Shown in pieces: positions 53,624-63,863 of a stretch of 64,000 bases of DNA (the first letter of the stretch is position 1; each line of letters begins with the position of its first letter). Below the pieces are notes generated by a model. The model ran no database searches, had not been told where the DNA came from, and was given only the letters and a program-made list of their open reading frames with translations. The DNA lies in NCBI RefSeq assembly GCF_023336735.1, contig NZ_JAMBAQ010000002.1:153285-217284 (forward strand). The letters are read 5' to 3'. Both the position numbers and the translations under genes were made by a program. This DNA is from Moraxella oculi (GTDB lineage: Bacteria; Pseudomonadota; Gammaproteobacteria; Pseudomonadales; Moraxellaceae).

Positions 53624-53700
53624 AGGCGTATAGCTCAGTTGGTTAGAGCACCACCTTGACATGGTGGGGGTCGATGGTTCGAGTCCGTTTACGCCTACCA
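53624..53700 (+). tRNA. tRNA-Val (GAC anticodon)
   Basis: 77-nt cloverleaf. Acceptor AGGCGTA pairs with TACGCCT and ends in encoded ACCA; the D arm starts TAGCTC; the anticodon stem is CCACC/GGTGG with loop TTGACAT, anticodon GAC; the T arm contains GGTTCGAGTCC. It reads GUC valine codons. Confidence 0.97.
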
Positions 53701-53706
53701 CATTCA

Positions 53707-53741
53707 AACCCCTTGAAATGATTATGTTTCAAGGGGTTTTG
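53707..53741 (+). terminator. Terminator after tRNA-Val
   Basis: AACCCCTTGAAA and TTTCAAGGGGTT form a 12-bp stem with an 8-base loop followed by TTTT. Confidence 0.9.
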
Positions 53742-53880
53742 CTTTGCGTACTCAGCTTTCTTACAAAATAAATCCATTCATTTTGGGCAAAAAATGCGTA
53801 AAATTCGTAAAAATTTACGCCAAGTTTTACGCCAAAATGATAAACTATGCACCACACATTTTGTAACATTTGGAATCATC

Positions 53881-54786
53881 ATGAGTTATGAGCGTACGAT
53901 TGCCCAAGAGATGACCGTGATAGGCGTGGGACTTCATAGTGGCAAGTCAGTTACCTTGACGCTGACACCTGCTGAAGTGGGTATGGGTATCATCTTTGAA
54001 CGAACTGATTTGAACAATGCTCGCATTGCCATGCGTGCCAATTTGGTACAAGATACGATGATGTCGTCTAATTTGGTGCAAAATGATGTTCGTGTGGGTA
54101 CGGTTGAACATCTGTTATCAGCGGTGGCGGCATGCGGCTTGGACAACTTAATCATTAAAGTTGATGCTCCTGAAATGCCCATCATGGACGGTTCGGCGGC
54201 ACCATTCATGGCACTCATCAGCCAAGCAGGGATTAAAGAACAAAACGCACCCAAGAAGTTTTTGAAAATCATTAAGCCGATATGCGTGAATGATGGTGAT
54301 AAGTGGGCGCGGCTTGAGCCTTATGAACAAGGATTTTTGATGGATTTTGAGATAGACTTTGCTCACGATGCCATCAAAGCAACCGAGCAGAAGATGACAT
54401 TAGACTTTAATACGGTCAATTTTTATCACCAAGTAAGTGCGGCGCGTACTTTTGGTTTTTTAAAGGATTTGGAATATTTGCGTACGCATGGTTTGGCACT
54501 GGGTGGTAGTTTGGATAATGCAGTGGTGCTTGACGATGATGCCATCTTAAATGAAAGCGGTCTGCGTTATCCCAACGAATTTGTCCGCCATAAAGTGTTG
54601 GATGCGGTGGGCGACTTGTTTGTGATTGGGCATGCAATCTTGGGGCATTTTTCAGCATATAAATCAGGTCATGCACTCAATAATATGCTTATTCGTGCGG
54701 TGCTTGATGATGATTCTAGCCATGAAATTGTAACTTTTTGTAAAAAAGAGGATGTTCCAATAGAGTATTCTTTGCCAAAGATTTGA
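53881..54786 (+). CDS. lpxC: UDP-3-O-acyl-N-acetylglucosamine deacetylase
   Basis: Zinc enzyme for the committed step of lipid A synthesis. It has GVGLHSGK near the N-terminus, the zinc ligand His in VEHLLSAVAACG, DGSAAPF, AARTFGFL and the later HKVLDAVGDLFVIGH. The start at 53881 (MSYERTIAQEMTVIG) gives 301 residues, the normal length; the 29 upstream codons are not LpxC-like. It supplies the same pathway as waaA earlier in the window. Confidence 0.97.
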   Translation: MSYERTIAQEMTVIGVGLHSGKSVTLTLTPAEVGMGIIFERTDLNNARIAMRANLVQDTMMSSNLVQNDVRVGTVEHLLSAVAACGLDNLIIKVDAPEMPIMDGSAAPFMALISQAGIKEQNAPKKFLKIIKPICVNDGDKWARLEPYEQGFLMDFEIDFAHDAIKATEQKMTLDFNTVNFYHQVSAARTFGFLKDLEYLRTHGLALGGSLDNAVVLDDDAILNESGLRYPNEFVRHKVLDAVGDLFVIGHAILGHFSAYKSGHALNNMLIRAVLDDDSSHEIVTFCKKEDVPIEYSLPKI

Positions 54787-55146
54787 ACAGGTCTTGCTTT
54801 TGAACGCAGGAGGCTTGTGTGATACTGCAAAGTCTTGGCAAACGAGGCGTAACCTTTAAAATTTGTACGGTACTCATGGCTGATTTGGAGAAAAAGATAA
54901 TAAAACTTATTTGCAATCAGTGCGAATGGGTTTTGCCTTTTTATCTAAAGTCTTTTATTTGTGTGGTATTAGCAGGGCGGAGGTTGATTGAATTGGGTCA
55001 TTATTTTTTGACTGATGAAATGATCGGATGTGATGGTTGTTGTAGATCATGATTCAAGGCCGTGCTTTTTTTAGTTACAAAACTTTACAATAATTACCAA
55101 AAGTCAATGAAATCATCACGGCTTAATAATGTGAACAATTATTCAC
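54787..55146. other. Convergent gap between lpxC and dciA
   Basis: 360 bases. A GTG-initiated frame at 54819-55052 (77 codons, MILQSLGKRGVTFKICTVLM) has no family I know and weak support. No clear terminator hairpin was found. I treat the region as non-coding. Confidence 0.35.
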
Positions 55147-55665
55147 TTACTCATCATTGACTAAGGCTAACAATGCCTGTTTTAGTCTTTCATGGGTGAT
55201 GACAGTTGTGGCGGTTTGGGTTATAATCTGCTTTGTGTTTTCGCTTAAGGTTCTTTTGGGACTGGTTTGGCGATGTTCTGATTGTGTAGGTTTTGGACTG
55301 ACGATGATGTCTAAAACTTGCAAATGACGAAATTGTTCATCTTGATTTCGTAGTGATTGTAAGCAACTGGCTGATAAATAACGCAAATGATTGGCGGCTG
55401 TGGCTGATGATAGTGATATCGTCAAGCGTTGTTGATCTATGTGGGCGACTTGACAATCGGTGAGCATCTCAGCGGGCAGTAGTGGTTTTAGAGCTTGCTG
55501 TAATAAATTGGTGCAGGATTTTAAGTGTGCGATGCGTTGTGTTAGATGACTAGGAAGTGTTGCACCAGCTGCTGCCTGCTTTTCTAGCGTGCTTGCCAAA
55601 TGATTGGGTGCGTGATGTTTTAGGTGCAAATCGTCTACGAAATTGATTTTTTTTGAATCAGACAT
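55147..55665 (-). CDS. dciA: DciA-like protein (DUF721)
   Basis: 172 residues. The central part (LLQQALKPLLPAEMLTDCQV, LTISLSSATAANHLRYLSAS) matches the DUF721/DciA fold, the helicase-loading factor that replaces DnaC in most bacteria. The C-terminal third is polar and probably disordered. It is commonly found near lpxC and secA, and here is convergent with lpxC. Confidence 0.78.
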   Translation of the reverse strand: MSDSKKINFVDDLHLKHHAPNHLASTLEKQAAAGATLPSHLTQRIAHLKSCTNLLQQALKPLLPAEMLTDCQVAHIDQQRLTISLSSATAANHLRYLSASCLQSLRNQDEQFRHLQVLDIIVSPKPTQSEHRQTSPKRTLSENTKQIITQTATTVITHERLKQALLALVNDE

Positions 55666-55930
55666 GGCTTACCTTTATCTTAAAAAGAGTTGTGGACATG
55701 GTGTCCAGTAGAGCAAGTTTATCAGCCTTATGAACGGATTGCCAGCAAAATCGCATATTTGCGATGGGCATTGAAGATGTTTCGTTGCTTATCATAACCA
55801 TTTGTTTTGGTGGTTCTTGGCGTGCTTGGATGTATGCCGCTGATGACTGAGCTTTCAATCAAAACCCAATATACAATACAGAGCATCAAAACCAGACGGC
55901 AGAGTGGTTTTGATGATTTGAGGAATATCT
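55666..55930. other. Divergent gap between dciA and the CHAP gene
   Basis: 265 bases with no supported gene. Short frames on both strands are not recognisable. The promoters of both flanking genes should be here; no strong boxes are seen. Confidence 0.3.
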
Positions 55931-56623
55931 ATGAAAAGAGTGTTTTGGCTGATGTCAGTCGTTGGGCTGACTTTGGGACAATCTGGCATCGCTTATGCAA
56001 GCGTGCAATCAAATCAAGAGGGTGTCGTTGTTCATGATGGACTGACTCATGATAACATTGATGATGCCATCAACCGCTTGATTGCTAGGTCGCAAAATAC
56101 CACCACAATCACATCACGCTTACAACAAGACCCCTTATCATCTGGCTTGACTACTCAAAGCAGTTATAGCAGTAACTATCAGTCTCCGTCCATCGTCGCA
56201 CAACTTACCAAAGACAGTGCGCCAAGTATTGCTGCCGCTGCGGCATCTCGTGCGGCTCGTAGCAAAAGCATTGGTCGCTGTGCCTTATATGTACGCAAAG
56301 CATTACAGTCGGCAGGCTATGATTTTACGCCCAATGCTTCTGCATATCAATATGCACACGGCACTTTGGCAGGTGCAGGCTTCACCAAAATCAGCAATGA
56401 TAACTACGAGCCACAAGTTGGTGATGTTGTGGTATTTAACCGTACCGCCAAGAATCCACATGGTCACATTCAAATTTACGACGGTAAGCAATGGATATCG
56501 GATTTTCGCCAACAAAAATTCAGTCCATACAGCCAGCATAATGGCTATACCGTATGGCGAGATACACGCTATTTAGATGCAAGTGCGAATACGGGCATCA
56601 TGTTGGCGATGAACGAACAGTAA
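55931..56623 (+). CDS. Secreted CHAP-domain peptidoglycan hydrolase
   Basis: 230 residues with a signal peptide (MKRVFWLMSVVGLTLGQSGIAYA), a Ser/Thr-rich linker, and a C-terminal CHAP (amidase/peptidase) domain. The catalytic Cys lies in GRCALYVRKAL, the His in NPHGHIQIYDG, with GDVVVFNR between. It probably cleaves peptidoglycan amide bonds in the periplasm or at the surface. It has no close operon partner and is followed by a large hairpin. Confidence 0.85.
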   Translation: MKRVFWLMSVVGLTLGQSGIAYASVQSNQEGVVVHDGLTHDNIDDAINRLIARSQNTTTITSRLQQDPLSSGLTTQSSYSSNYQSPSIVAQLTKDSAPSIAAAAASRAARSKSIGRCALYVRKALQSAGYDFTPNASAYQYAHGTLAGAGFTKISNDNYEPQVGDVVVFNRTAKNPHGHIQIYDGKQWISDFRQQKFSPYSQHNGYTVWRDTRYLDASANTGIMLAMNEQ

Positions 56624-56697
56624 TCCATGCTTCTTGATTAATAACCATCAAACCATGGATTTTAGTTGTAAAATCTATGATTTGATGGGGTTTCTGA

Positions 56698-56754
56698 CCA
56701 AGCTTTTTTTGAAGTTGCTATTCAAACTTTTAAAAAAAGGCTTGGATTTTTTTG
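56698..56754 (+). terminator. Long imperfect hairpin terminator
   Basis: CCAAGC plus T-tract and GAAGTT pair with AACTTT, A-tract and GGCTTGG over about 48 bases, followed by a T-run. The rest of the gap 56624-56943 contains nothing recognised. Confidence 0.65.
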
Positions 56755-56943
56755 TATCATTTTGACCATCTTAATCAGCATGATATTTTGCCATTCTTGC
56801 TTTTCATGGATGATGGATGGCTGCTGAGGTATTAAGATTTTTTTATGCTTATTTCAATAATCTTGAATGTATTATTGAACCGAATAACTTTGCCATATCA
56901 AGCAGAATCTGCTGGGATATTTGAATTGAATGAGTGGCATGAG

Positions 56944-57528
56944 TTACACAGCCAGCCAATGTGATTTGGCATGGAAATCAGGTGGGCTGGCGTGATTGAT
57001 GGCATAAAATATCGGTGTATTTTCTTGATATAAAATCACACAAGGGTTGATTTTGGTGATTTTTTGATTCTTTTGGGCAAAATCTATTGCCAGATGATAA
57101 ATGTGGTGTGTTTTTAATATGCTAGAATGGTGAATGGTGATGTTTCCGTCTGCGTGCATGGGAGGCATGACATGAGGCATGCGGTAATCATGAAAATCAT
57201 ACATATTATAATGATATTGTTCTTGATGCGGACTGACATTCATCTCAATATAGCCCAATCCACTCTCGAATTCAAAAAAACACTCAATGCAATTACTTTC
57301 CCACAGGTAATCTTGGCGTATGCCACCTTTTGGTGTGGTCATATCGGGTAAGTCTAGCCATGAAGTGCGTTCAATAAGATAGCTTAAACACGCCAGTCTG
57401 TCTTTATTGCTGAATGCGACTTGAATTTTCGGTGCGTTCACAGCACTGGCCATCAGTTCATGAGTGTGAATTGTGGGCGATGTCTCACCATGAAAAACCG
57501 CCTGATGAATGGCACTGATACTTGACAT
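56944..57528 (-). CDS. DOMON-like domain protein
   Basis: 194 residues. The central sequence (DYLWESNCIECFFEFESGLG, then YIEMNVSPHQEQYHYNMYDF and DYRMP) matches the DOMON-like family of small proteins with a beta-sandwich fold proposed to bind a cofactor or sugar. No signal peptide is seen. It is 6 bp downstream of yhbY and so probably cotranscribed. The function is unknown. Confidence 0.7.
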   Translation of the reverse strand: MSSISAIHQAVFHGETSPTIHTHELMASAVNAPKIQVAFSNKDRLACLSYLIERTSWLDLPDMTTPKGGIRQDYLWESNCIECFFEFESGLGYIEMNVSPHQEQYHYNMYDFHDYRMPHVMPPMHADGNITIHHSSILKTHHIYHLAIDFAQKNQKITKINPCVILYQENTPIFYAINHASPPDFHAKSHWLAV

Positions 57529-57534
57529 TTTTAT

Positions 57535-57855
57535 TTAGTAGCCAAAGCGAATGAGATTGGATAGCTTGGTATTTGGCTCAGGGTTTTTGCGAAGTAGTAG
57601 CACCATGCGTCCGATGTGATGAATGACATCGCTGTCGGTTGCTTGTGCGATGGCTTGAGCACATGCTTTTCTTTCATCAGCACTGCCTGCTGGAATTTTG
57701 ATTTTGATGAGTTCATGATCATGCAGTGCTCGCCCAACCTCTTCAATCAAGGTGGGTGTCAGACCGCTGCCGCCGACGATGACCACAGGATTGAGACGAT
57801 GACCAATGCCACGAAGTTCTTTAAGGTCTTGCGTTTTTAGCTTTTTATTGCTCAT
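57535..57855 (-). CDS. yhbY: Ribosome-associated RNA-binding protein YhbY (CRM domain)
   Basis: 106 residues forming a single CRM domain. It has LKELRGIGHRLNPVVIVG, GLTPTLIEEVGRALHDHELI, the GxxG-like KIKIPAGSADE, and HHIGRMVLLLRKNPEP. The E. coli homologue binds the pre-50S subunit. It is divergent from rlmE, a 23S rRNA methyltransferase, the conserved arrangement in gammaproteobacteria. Confidence 0.93.
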   Translation of the reverse strand: MSNKKLKTQDLKELRGIGHRLNPVVIVGGSGLTPTLIEEVGRALHDHELIKIKIPAGSADERKACAQAIAQATDSDVIHHIGRMVLLLRKNPEPNTKLSNLIRFGY

Positions 57856-57989
57856 AATTCATTCCAAGGTAAAAAATTTGCTAAATTTGGCACATTATAG
57901 CAGAAATTATCCCAAATAAGGCGATAAAAATGGTAAACTAGTCGGCTATTGATTTTAGGTTTTTATCATTAGGCGGTGGTTAATATCTA

Positions 57990-58622
57990 ATGGCAACTCG
58001 CATTACTAATAAAAAATTTTCAAAATCCAGCCGTGCTTGGATGAAAGAACATATTGATGATTTTTATGTACAAAAAGCCAAAAAAGAAGGTTATCGTGCG
58101 CGTGCAGCTTATAAACTGCTAGAAATCAATGAAAAAACAGGTCTTATAAAAAAAGGCATGACAGTCGTGGATTTGGGCTCCGCTCCTGGCAGTTGGTCTC
58201 AGGTGGCAGGGCAATTGGTGGGTGATGAGGGTGTGTTGATTGCATCGGATATTTTGCCGATGGATGCACTGGAAAATGTTACTTTTATCCAAGGAGATTT
58301 TCGTGAGCAAGAAGTATTTGATAAAATAATGGCTCAGGTAGGTGGTCGTCATGTTGATGTGGTTTTGTCTGACATGGCACCCAACACCTCTGGCATGTCT
58401 GCGGTAGATATGCCTCGCATGATGTACTTGTGTGAGTTGGCGGTGGATTTTGCATTATCTGTTTTGCCAGTAGGCGGTGCACTTATCATGAAAGTATTCC
58501 AAGGTGAGGGTTCGCCAGAGCTTCGTGCACAAATGCAAAAGCAGTTTAGTAAAATCAAAAGCATCAAGCCTGCTGCATCTCGACCACGCTCAAAGGAGAT
58601 GTTTTGGGTAGCAATCAAATGA
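57990..58622 (+). CDS. rlmE: 23S rRNA (uridine-2552-2'-O)-methyltransferase
   Basis: FtsJ/RrmJ methyltransferase acting on the 50S subunit. It shows VVDLGSAPGSWSQVA (SAM motif), the catalytic K-D-K-E tetrad regions (RARAAYKLLEI, LSDMAPNTSG, LIMKVFQGEG, KSIKPAASRPRSKE). Its 210 residues are normal. ftsH follows by 111 bp, the classic rlmE-ftsH pair. Confidence 0.96.
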   Translation: MATRITNKKFSKSSRAWMKEHIDDFYVQKAKKEGYRARAAYKLLEINEKTGLIKKGMTVVDLGSAPGSWSQVAGQLVGDEGVLIASDILPMDALENVTFIQGDFREQEVFDKIMAQVGGRHVDVVLSDMAPNTSGMSAVDMPRMMYLCELAVDFALSVLPVGGALIMKVFQGEGSPELRAQMQKQFSKIKSIKPAASRPRSKEMFWVAIK

Positions 58623-58733
58623 TGCTCGCTTAGTGATTCATGGCTTGACTTTTTTAAAAAAGTCCACATATTAACCCAAACTGCACGCAGATGTAATAAA
58701 TACCCCAGCAAACGCTTAAAATAGGACAAATTA

Positions 58734-60632
58734 GTGAACAACATGGTAAAAAATACCTTATTGTGGTTAGTGATTATTGGCGTGGTGGTTGCCATTTATG
58801 GCAATCTTGATCGTGCCAATAAAGATGTAGACCAGCTGAATTACTCGTCCTTTGTGACCGCTGTATCACAAGGTGAGATTAAGGATGTTAAAATTGATGG
58901 CGAAGAGATTTCTGGCACCAAAGTTAATGGCTCACATTTTGAGACGGTGCGTCCTGCCATTAATGATGATGGGCTGATGCCACTGCTCCGTGAGCATGAT
59001 GTTGAGATTCAAGGCACAGTGCCTGAACGCCAAGGCATCGGCTCGCAGTTACTGATTGCGGCTTTCCCTATTTTACTCATGATTGGCTTGTTTTGGTTAT
59101 TCATGCGTGGCATGAGTGGTGGTAGTTCTGGTGGCGGTATTGGTGGTCGCAATCCGATGGGTTTTGGCAAGTCCAAAGCTAAAATGCTGACCGAAGACCA
59201 AATTAAAGTAACCTTTGCTGATGTTGCTGGCTGTGAAGAATCCAAGCAGGAAGTTGTTGAGATTGTTGATTTTTTAAAAGACCCAGAAAAATTTACCAAA
59301 CTAGGTGCAACCATTCCACGAGGTGTGTTAATGGTGGGTCCGCCTGGTACGGGTAAAACTTTGTTAGCAAAAGCAATCGCAGGAGAAGCAAAAGTACCAT
59401 TTTTTAGCATCTCTGGATCTGATTTTGTTGAAATGTTTGTCGGTGTGGGTGCAAGCCGTGTTCGGGACATGTTTGAGCAAGCCAAGAAAAATGCACCCTG
59501 TATCATCTTTATTGATGAGATTGATGCTGTGGGCCGTCACCGTGGCTCTGGCATGGGCGGTGGGCATGATGAAAGAGAGCAGACCCTAAACCAGCTGTTG
59601 GTTGAGATGGATGGTTTTGAGGGTAATGATGGTGTGATTGTCATTGCTGCAACCAACCGTGTTGATGTGCTGGATAAAGCACTGCTTCGACCGGGTCGCT
59701 TTGACCGTCAAGTATCAGTTGGTTTGCCAGACATCAAAGGGCGTGAGCAAATCTTGAATGTGCATTTAAAAAAATTGCCCCAAACCATTGGTGTTGATGT
59801 CAATGCGTTGGCTCGTGGTACGCCAGGGTTTAGTGGTGCTCAGCTTGCCAACCTTGTTAATGAAGCGGCGCTTTTTGCTGCTCGTAGGAACAAGTCTCAT
59901 GTTGACATGAACGATTTTGAAGATGCCAAAGATAAGCTTTATATGGGCCCTGAGCGTAAATCAATGGTGTTAAAAGAAGATGAGCGCCGTGCAACTGCCT
60001 ATCATGAAGCAGGTCATGCATTGGTGGCACACCTGTTGCCAAAAACCGACCCCGTACACAAGGTAACCATCATGCCTCGTGGCTGGGCTTTGGGTGTGAC
60101 ATGGCAGCTACCAGAGCAGGATGCGGTCAGTAATTATAAAGATAAGATGCTCAATGAGCTTTCCATATTGTTTGGTGGTCGTATTGCTGAAGAGATTTTT
60201 GTGAATCGCCAATCTACTGGGGCAAGCAATGATTTTGAGAGAGCCACTAAGATGGCTCGTGCGATGGTTGCTAAGTATGGCATGAGTGATAACTTGGGCA
60301 TCATGGTCTATGAGCCAGAAGAACATGGTGGATATATTGGTGGTTCGACTCGCACCATCTCTGAGGCAACTCAACAGAAAGTTGATGATGAGATTCGCCG
60401 TATTTTAGAAGAGCAATATGAAGTGGCATATCGATTGATTGATGACAATCATGACAAAATGCATGCCATGGTCGATGCTTTGATGAAATGGGAGACGATT
60501 GATCGTGAGCAATTTTTGCAAATCATGAGCGGTGAGATGCCTCGTGAGCCAAAGGAGTACCAGCATGAGGTGCCAAGTATCGCACCAGAGACCCCTTTTG
60601 ATGAGTTGCCACCACCAATACCAAGTGCTTGA
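58734..60632 (+). CDS. ftsH: ATP-dependent zinc metalloprotease FtsH
   Basis: Membrane-anchored AAA+ protease that controls membrane and regulatory protein turnover, including LpxC in E. coli. It has two N-terminal membrane helices ([15 protein letters not shown] and [18 protein letters not shown]), Walker A GPPGTGKT, Walker [16 protein letters not shown] arginines and the zinc site HEAGH. Its 632 residues are normal. The start is GTG at 58734, with AGGA at good distance; ATG at 58743 is an alternative. A terminator follows. Confidence 0.97.
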   Translation: MNNMVKNTLLWLVIIGVVVAIYGNLDRANKDVDQLNYSSFVTAVSQGEIKDVKIDGEEISGTKVNGSHFETVRPAINDDGLMPLLREHDVEIQGTVPERQGIGSQLLIAAFPILLMIGLFWLFMRGMSGGSSGGGIGGRNPMGFGKSKAKMLTEDQIKVTFADVAGCEESKQEVVEIVDFLKDPEKFTKLGATIPRGVLMVGPPGTGKTLLAKAIAGEAKVPFFSISGSDFVEMFVGVGASRVRDMFEQAKKNAPCIIFIDEIDAVGRHRGSGMGGGHDEREQTLNQLLVEMDGFEGNDGVIVIAATNRVDVLDKALLRPGRFDRQVSVGLPDIKGREQILNVHLKKLPQTIGVDVNALARGTPGFSGAQLANLVNEAALFAARRNKSHVDMNDFEDAKDKLYMGPERKSMVLKEDERRATAYHEAGHALVAHLLPKTDPVHKVTIMPRGWALGVTWQLPEQDAVSNYKDKMLNELSILFGGRIAEEIFVNRQSTGASNDFERATKMARAMVAKYGMSDNLGIMVYEPEEHGGYIGGSTRTISEATQQKVDDEIRRILEEQYEVAYRLIDDNHDKMHAMVDALMKWETIDREQFLQIMSGEMPREPKEYQHEVPSIAPETPFDELPPPIPSA

Positions 60633-60669
60633 CAAGTACTGTTAGAAAAATATCGCTTTTCAAATCTTA

Positions 60670-60703
60670 CCCCAAAGGTCAATCTCAACCTTTGGGGTGT
60701 TTT
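60670..60703 (+). terminator. Terminator after ftsH
   Basis: CCCCAAAGGT and ACCTTTGGGG form a 10-bp stem followed by TGTTTT. Confidence 0.88.
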
Positions 60704-61295
60704 CATGGAAAGGCACAATGCAGAGGCATCTTGGTAAAAAGATGCAAATTCAATCATGACAAGCATTACCAATCTTGATGGCTATCTCATCAATGCTTTT
60801 AAAAGTGATGAGGTCGACATTTGTGATGATAGAAAAATACAAGCCCACTACGAGAATCCACTAAGAATTCAAGGCTTGGCCACATTCAGGGCAAAAGCTG
60901 GAATGAAATCTAAAGGCTTGTCTTTACTTAAAGGACAAAATGCCAACCGCCCCAGAGAATGCCTCTTGATGACGATAATGCTTATAGCAAAAGGAGTAAC
61001 GATCAGGATTTTATTGACACTCATTTTTCTGCTTTTCCCTAACATTTTGACATGTGTAGCCATCATATATTGTATTGGTAATGGTATCATTTGTACAACT
61101 GATCAATAATGACCAAGGTTTGTGGAGTTCTTACCATTCTTTCAGTCGCCGCAGACAAACCGAAACCATCCACAACTCTACCAAAACCTTCATTTTCTAT
61201 TTTCGATGCTACTCTAATGTCCTTCCTGTTTAGGGTGGTGGAAAGTGAATTAAGAAGCTTCTTAAGTCTAAAAAAGTAGATTGGATTTGTGAGGC
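60704..61295. other. Degenerate region after ftsH
   Basis: About 590 bases. An open frame at 60756-61109 (start MTSITNLDGYLINAFKSDEV) has no family I can name, and its second half is low-complexity hydrophobic. It is probably non-coding or the remnant of a larger toxin or haemagglutinin gene. Confidence 0.35.
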
Positions 61296-61400
61296 TGGAA
61301 ATGGCAATTTCATTGGAATGGCTCAACTGATGATAAGACTGCAAAAGGTGAAACAAGAGCTATTCAGATTGATGATGTTCCAAAGGAGTTAAAAAGGTAA
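61296..61400 (+). pseudogene. C-terminal remnant of a polymorphic (CDI-type) toxin
   Basis: A 34-codon open tail reads WKWQFHWNGSTDDKTAKGET and ends RAIQIDDVPKELKR before TAA. This resembles toxin C-termini with an FxWxGSTxxxTA(K)G and VPKEL motif found at the ends of large secreted polymorphic toxins. It has no start and no upstream gene body. The assignment is from memory of the motif and needs a profile search. Confidence 0.5.
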
Positions 61401-61401
61401 A

Positions 61402-61498
61402 ATGCGAAAAAATAGAGAATCAAGAAATTTATCTTGAAATAATTTCAAGTGCACATTGTAATAATATGGCTAATTTCATTTTGGTTATGACAATATAA
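61402..61498 (+). pseudogene. Remnant of the cognate immunity gene
   Basis: ATG at 61402 directly follows the toxin tip stop. The frame breaks after three codons; a shifted frame reads KIENQEIYLEIISSAHCNNM then ANFILVMTI and stops. The size and position fit a broken immunity gene. Confidence 0.4.
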
Positions 61499-61777
61499 CA
61501 GTAAATACACCAATGATAAAGATTGTCAGTATGAATAGATTTGTTAACTTTTTAAATGAGTTAAAATTATATTTCAAATAGTGAAGCTCATCAAGAAGTT
61601 AAAAATGATCTCAAATACCCACTCTTCAATCGTGCTGTACAGACCATATCTTCTTTATTAAGGGCATCGATAGGGTTGATTTGGTTGTGCTAGCCAAACC
61701 AATTTGCTCAACTGACAGCTTTGATGTCAACTTGCTTTTAAAGACTCATCCCCAAGCTGACACCACTCACCCAATCT
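61499..61777. other. Degenerate gap
   Basis: About 280 bases between the toxin remnants and the TpsB pseudogene; no recognisable gene or RNA. Confidence 0.3.
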
Positions 61778-63640
61778 TTATTTGAAAAAGCCTTTAGGCT
61801 GGCTGATTGCTTTTGAGGTGAAGATGTCGTAATTAAAACTTAGGTAGGGGTTATTTGTATTTGGTGTATATTGTCCTTTAATACCAATGACAGCACCTGC
61901 TAGATGTTGTCCAAGTAATGGCTCATTTGGCTCTTGTCGTGGTTGGTGGTATAGCCTGCGTCCAGTCCTAGATAGATGGCATGGTTTGATTGGCTGTTTT
62001 GTGAGTTGTTTTGGTTGGTTGAGGTGCTTTGGTTGGCTGTTTGTGATTGATTTAGAAAGCTTGGATAAAAACTGATATCTTGTCTTGCTAAGATGCTATT
62101 ATCCGCTGATAATGAACGCTTGCCATCAAAACCTCTGACGGTGTATCTGCCACCAATGACCATCTTTAAATCTGGTGTTAGACTGTCTGTGGCGTATTGG
62201 GCTTTAAGTGTTGTACTATGGACAATGGGCAATGGTTTGTTGTTGATGCTTGGGTTGTATTTACTGGTAAGACTTGCATTTAATTGATAAATCCCCACTC
62301 TTGCTGAGCCTTCATCAAACAGCTCTTCTGGTGAAAGTAAGGCATTAAAAGCCGCTGTACCATGCTTATAAGAAATATCGGTGTTTGGGCTATGATTAGC
62401 TTGTTTACCAAAACGGTCTCATGGCTAATGCCAAATAAATAACCTGCAGTTTTACGGGTTTGTACATCGATGGTGTTACCATCAATATCACTTCTTGGGA
62501 TTTGACATAGCCACCAGCATACACATGGCTTTTACTACGAGCATCTCTGTGTGCCAGATGAGACAGCTTGGCGTTGTACCCACTGGATTTACCGCCATAG
62601 ACATAATCTTGGGTGCTATCTGCCACGGTTTGATGATAGGTATGGCGATTGGCATTTAGTTGTAAGAGGCTGCTTTTAATAGGAATCACATAACCAATAC
62701 CATAGTTTTTAGAGCCTTTACTCATATTAGATGGATAATCTTTATCCTCATTCAGCTGATTACCCAAATCCCGTCCAAAGCTTAAATAGAGCAAATCTTT
62801 GTAATTGGCTAGATTATCCACACTCAAAGTAGCTACGCCTTGATATTTGCCTGTAGATTTAGAACCTGAATCATCCACAGAAAGACTGCCACGAAGACGG
62901 CGGTGCTGGGTGTAATCAATTAAAATATCACTAAAGCTAATGCCAATCGCTTGTAACTCATCAGATGGTGCAATCTTAAAACTGGCATCACTACTTGGCA
63001 CGCGTTTAAAATTCTCTAAGGCGGTATCTAAGATGGCAGGATAAGCCATATTTGTCCGTTTGACATAGATAGGTGCTTTACTATCCACTGTATTCACCAC
63101 TACCTGAGCGATTTTACCAGGGATTAGGGTTAATCTTAACTTCCCATCCGCCAAATTCTGATCAGAGACCATAATACGACTGGTAATATAGCCTTTGTCA
63201 ATCAAGCGATTTTGTACACGAGTGGCGATGGCATGAATATCAGCGACTGTCATACACTTGCCTAAGACACTGTGATTACCCATGATTTCAGGCATGAGTG
63301 CAAAGCCAAGCTTGTCTGCAAAGACAATATCACCTTGCGATAGTACGGAATAACCCCTCTTGTGAATATCAAAACAAATGGCGTTATCTGATGTTGGTTG
63401 TTCTTGAGTTTGAGTGATGGTGTTGGAGAGATCGGTTGCCCATATCTGCTACCACGCTTGGATTTGGCACCAACTGCTCTAGCAGTGCCTGATTACGAGC
63501 ATCTTGGGTTTGATTAGGGTTTGGTTGGTTGCATTGCCAATTAAGGAATCATCCGCCGCTTGTGCGGTATTGATTTGTGATATTAATCCCAAGGCAACCC
63601 AAGTTGCTTGAATTAAAGGTTTTAAATAAAAGTGTGTCAT
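61778..63640 (-). pseudogene. TpsB/FhaC-type two-partner secretion transporter, multiply frameshifted
   Basis: On the minus strand the gene starts at 63640 with a signal peptide (MTHFYLKPLIQATWVALGLI, ending INTAQA) and soon shifts frame. The largest open part (62405-63295) has the POTRA region (LRLTLIPGKIAQVVVNTV) and barrel start. Another frame (61900-62298) holds the family motif GRYTVRGFDGKRSLSADN, and a third ends in SQPKGFFK at 61778. At least three frameshifts and internal stops make it inactive. Intact relatives export filamentous haemagglutinin or CDI toxins (MhaC, CdiB, FhaC). Confidence 0.85.
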
Positions 63641-63863
63641 AGGCTTTTAACCGTCATTTTAAAGTTGCCTGATTGTAACTTATGAATTTAGTGACTACAA
63701 AGGTGGGGGGTTATTTAGTTTTTATCATCATTTGATTTATATTAGAAAATTCAAGAATTGTTAGATATTGTTTTTTATATTTAGATACTTAGCAAATATC
63801 AATATTTTCACAAATCTTAAAAATGATAAATCATTTAATCATAAATGGCATCTTTAAAAAAAT
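63641..63863. other. AT-rich gap between the tpsB pseudogene and the IS end
   Basis: About 220 bases of AT-rich sequence that would have held the tpsB promoter. No gene is seen. Confidence 0.4.

Noticed and set aside
53794..53880. N-terminal extension of lpxC
   Set aside because: The canonical LpxC start is at 53881, and the extension is basic and unlike the family.
54819..55052. 77-codon frame after lpxC
   Set aside because: No family recognised and weak start context; described only as part of the gap.
60869..61356. Minus-strand open frames after ftsH
   Set aside because: Low-complexity translations without motifs; the opposite strand carries the recognisable toxin tip.
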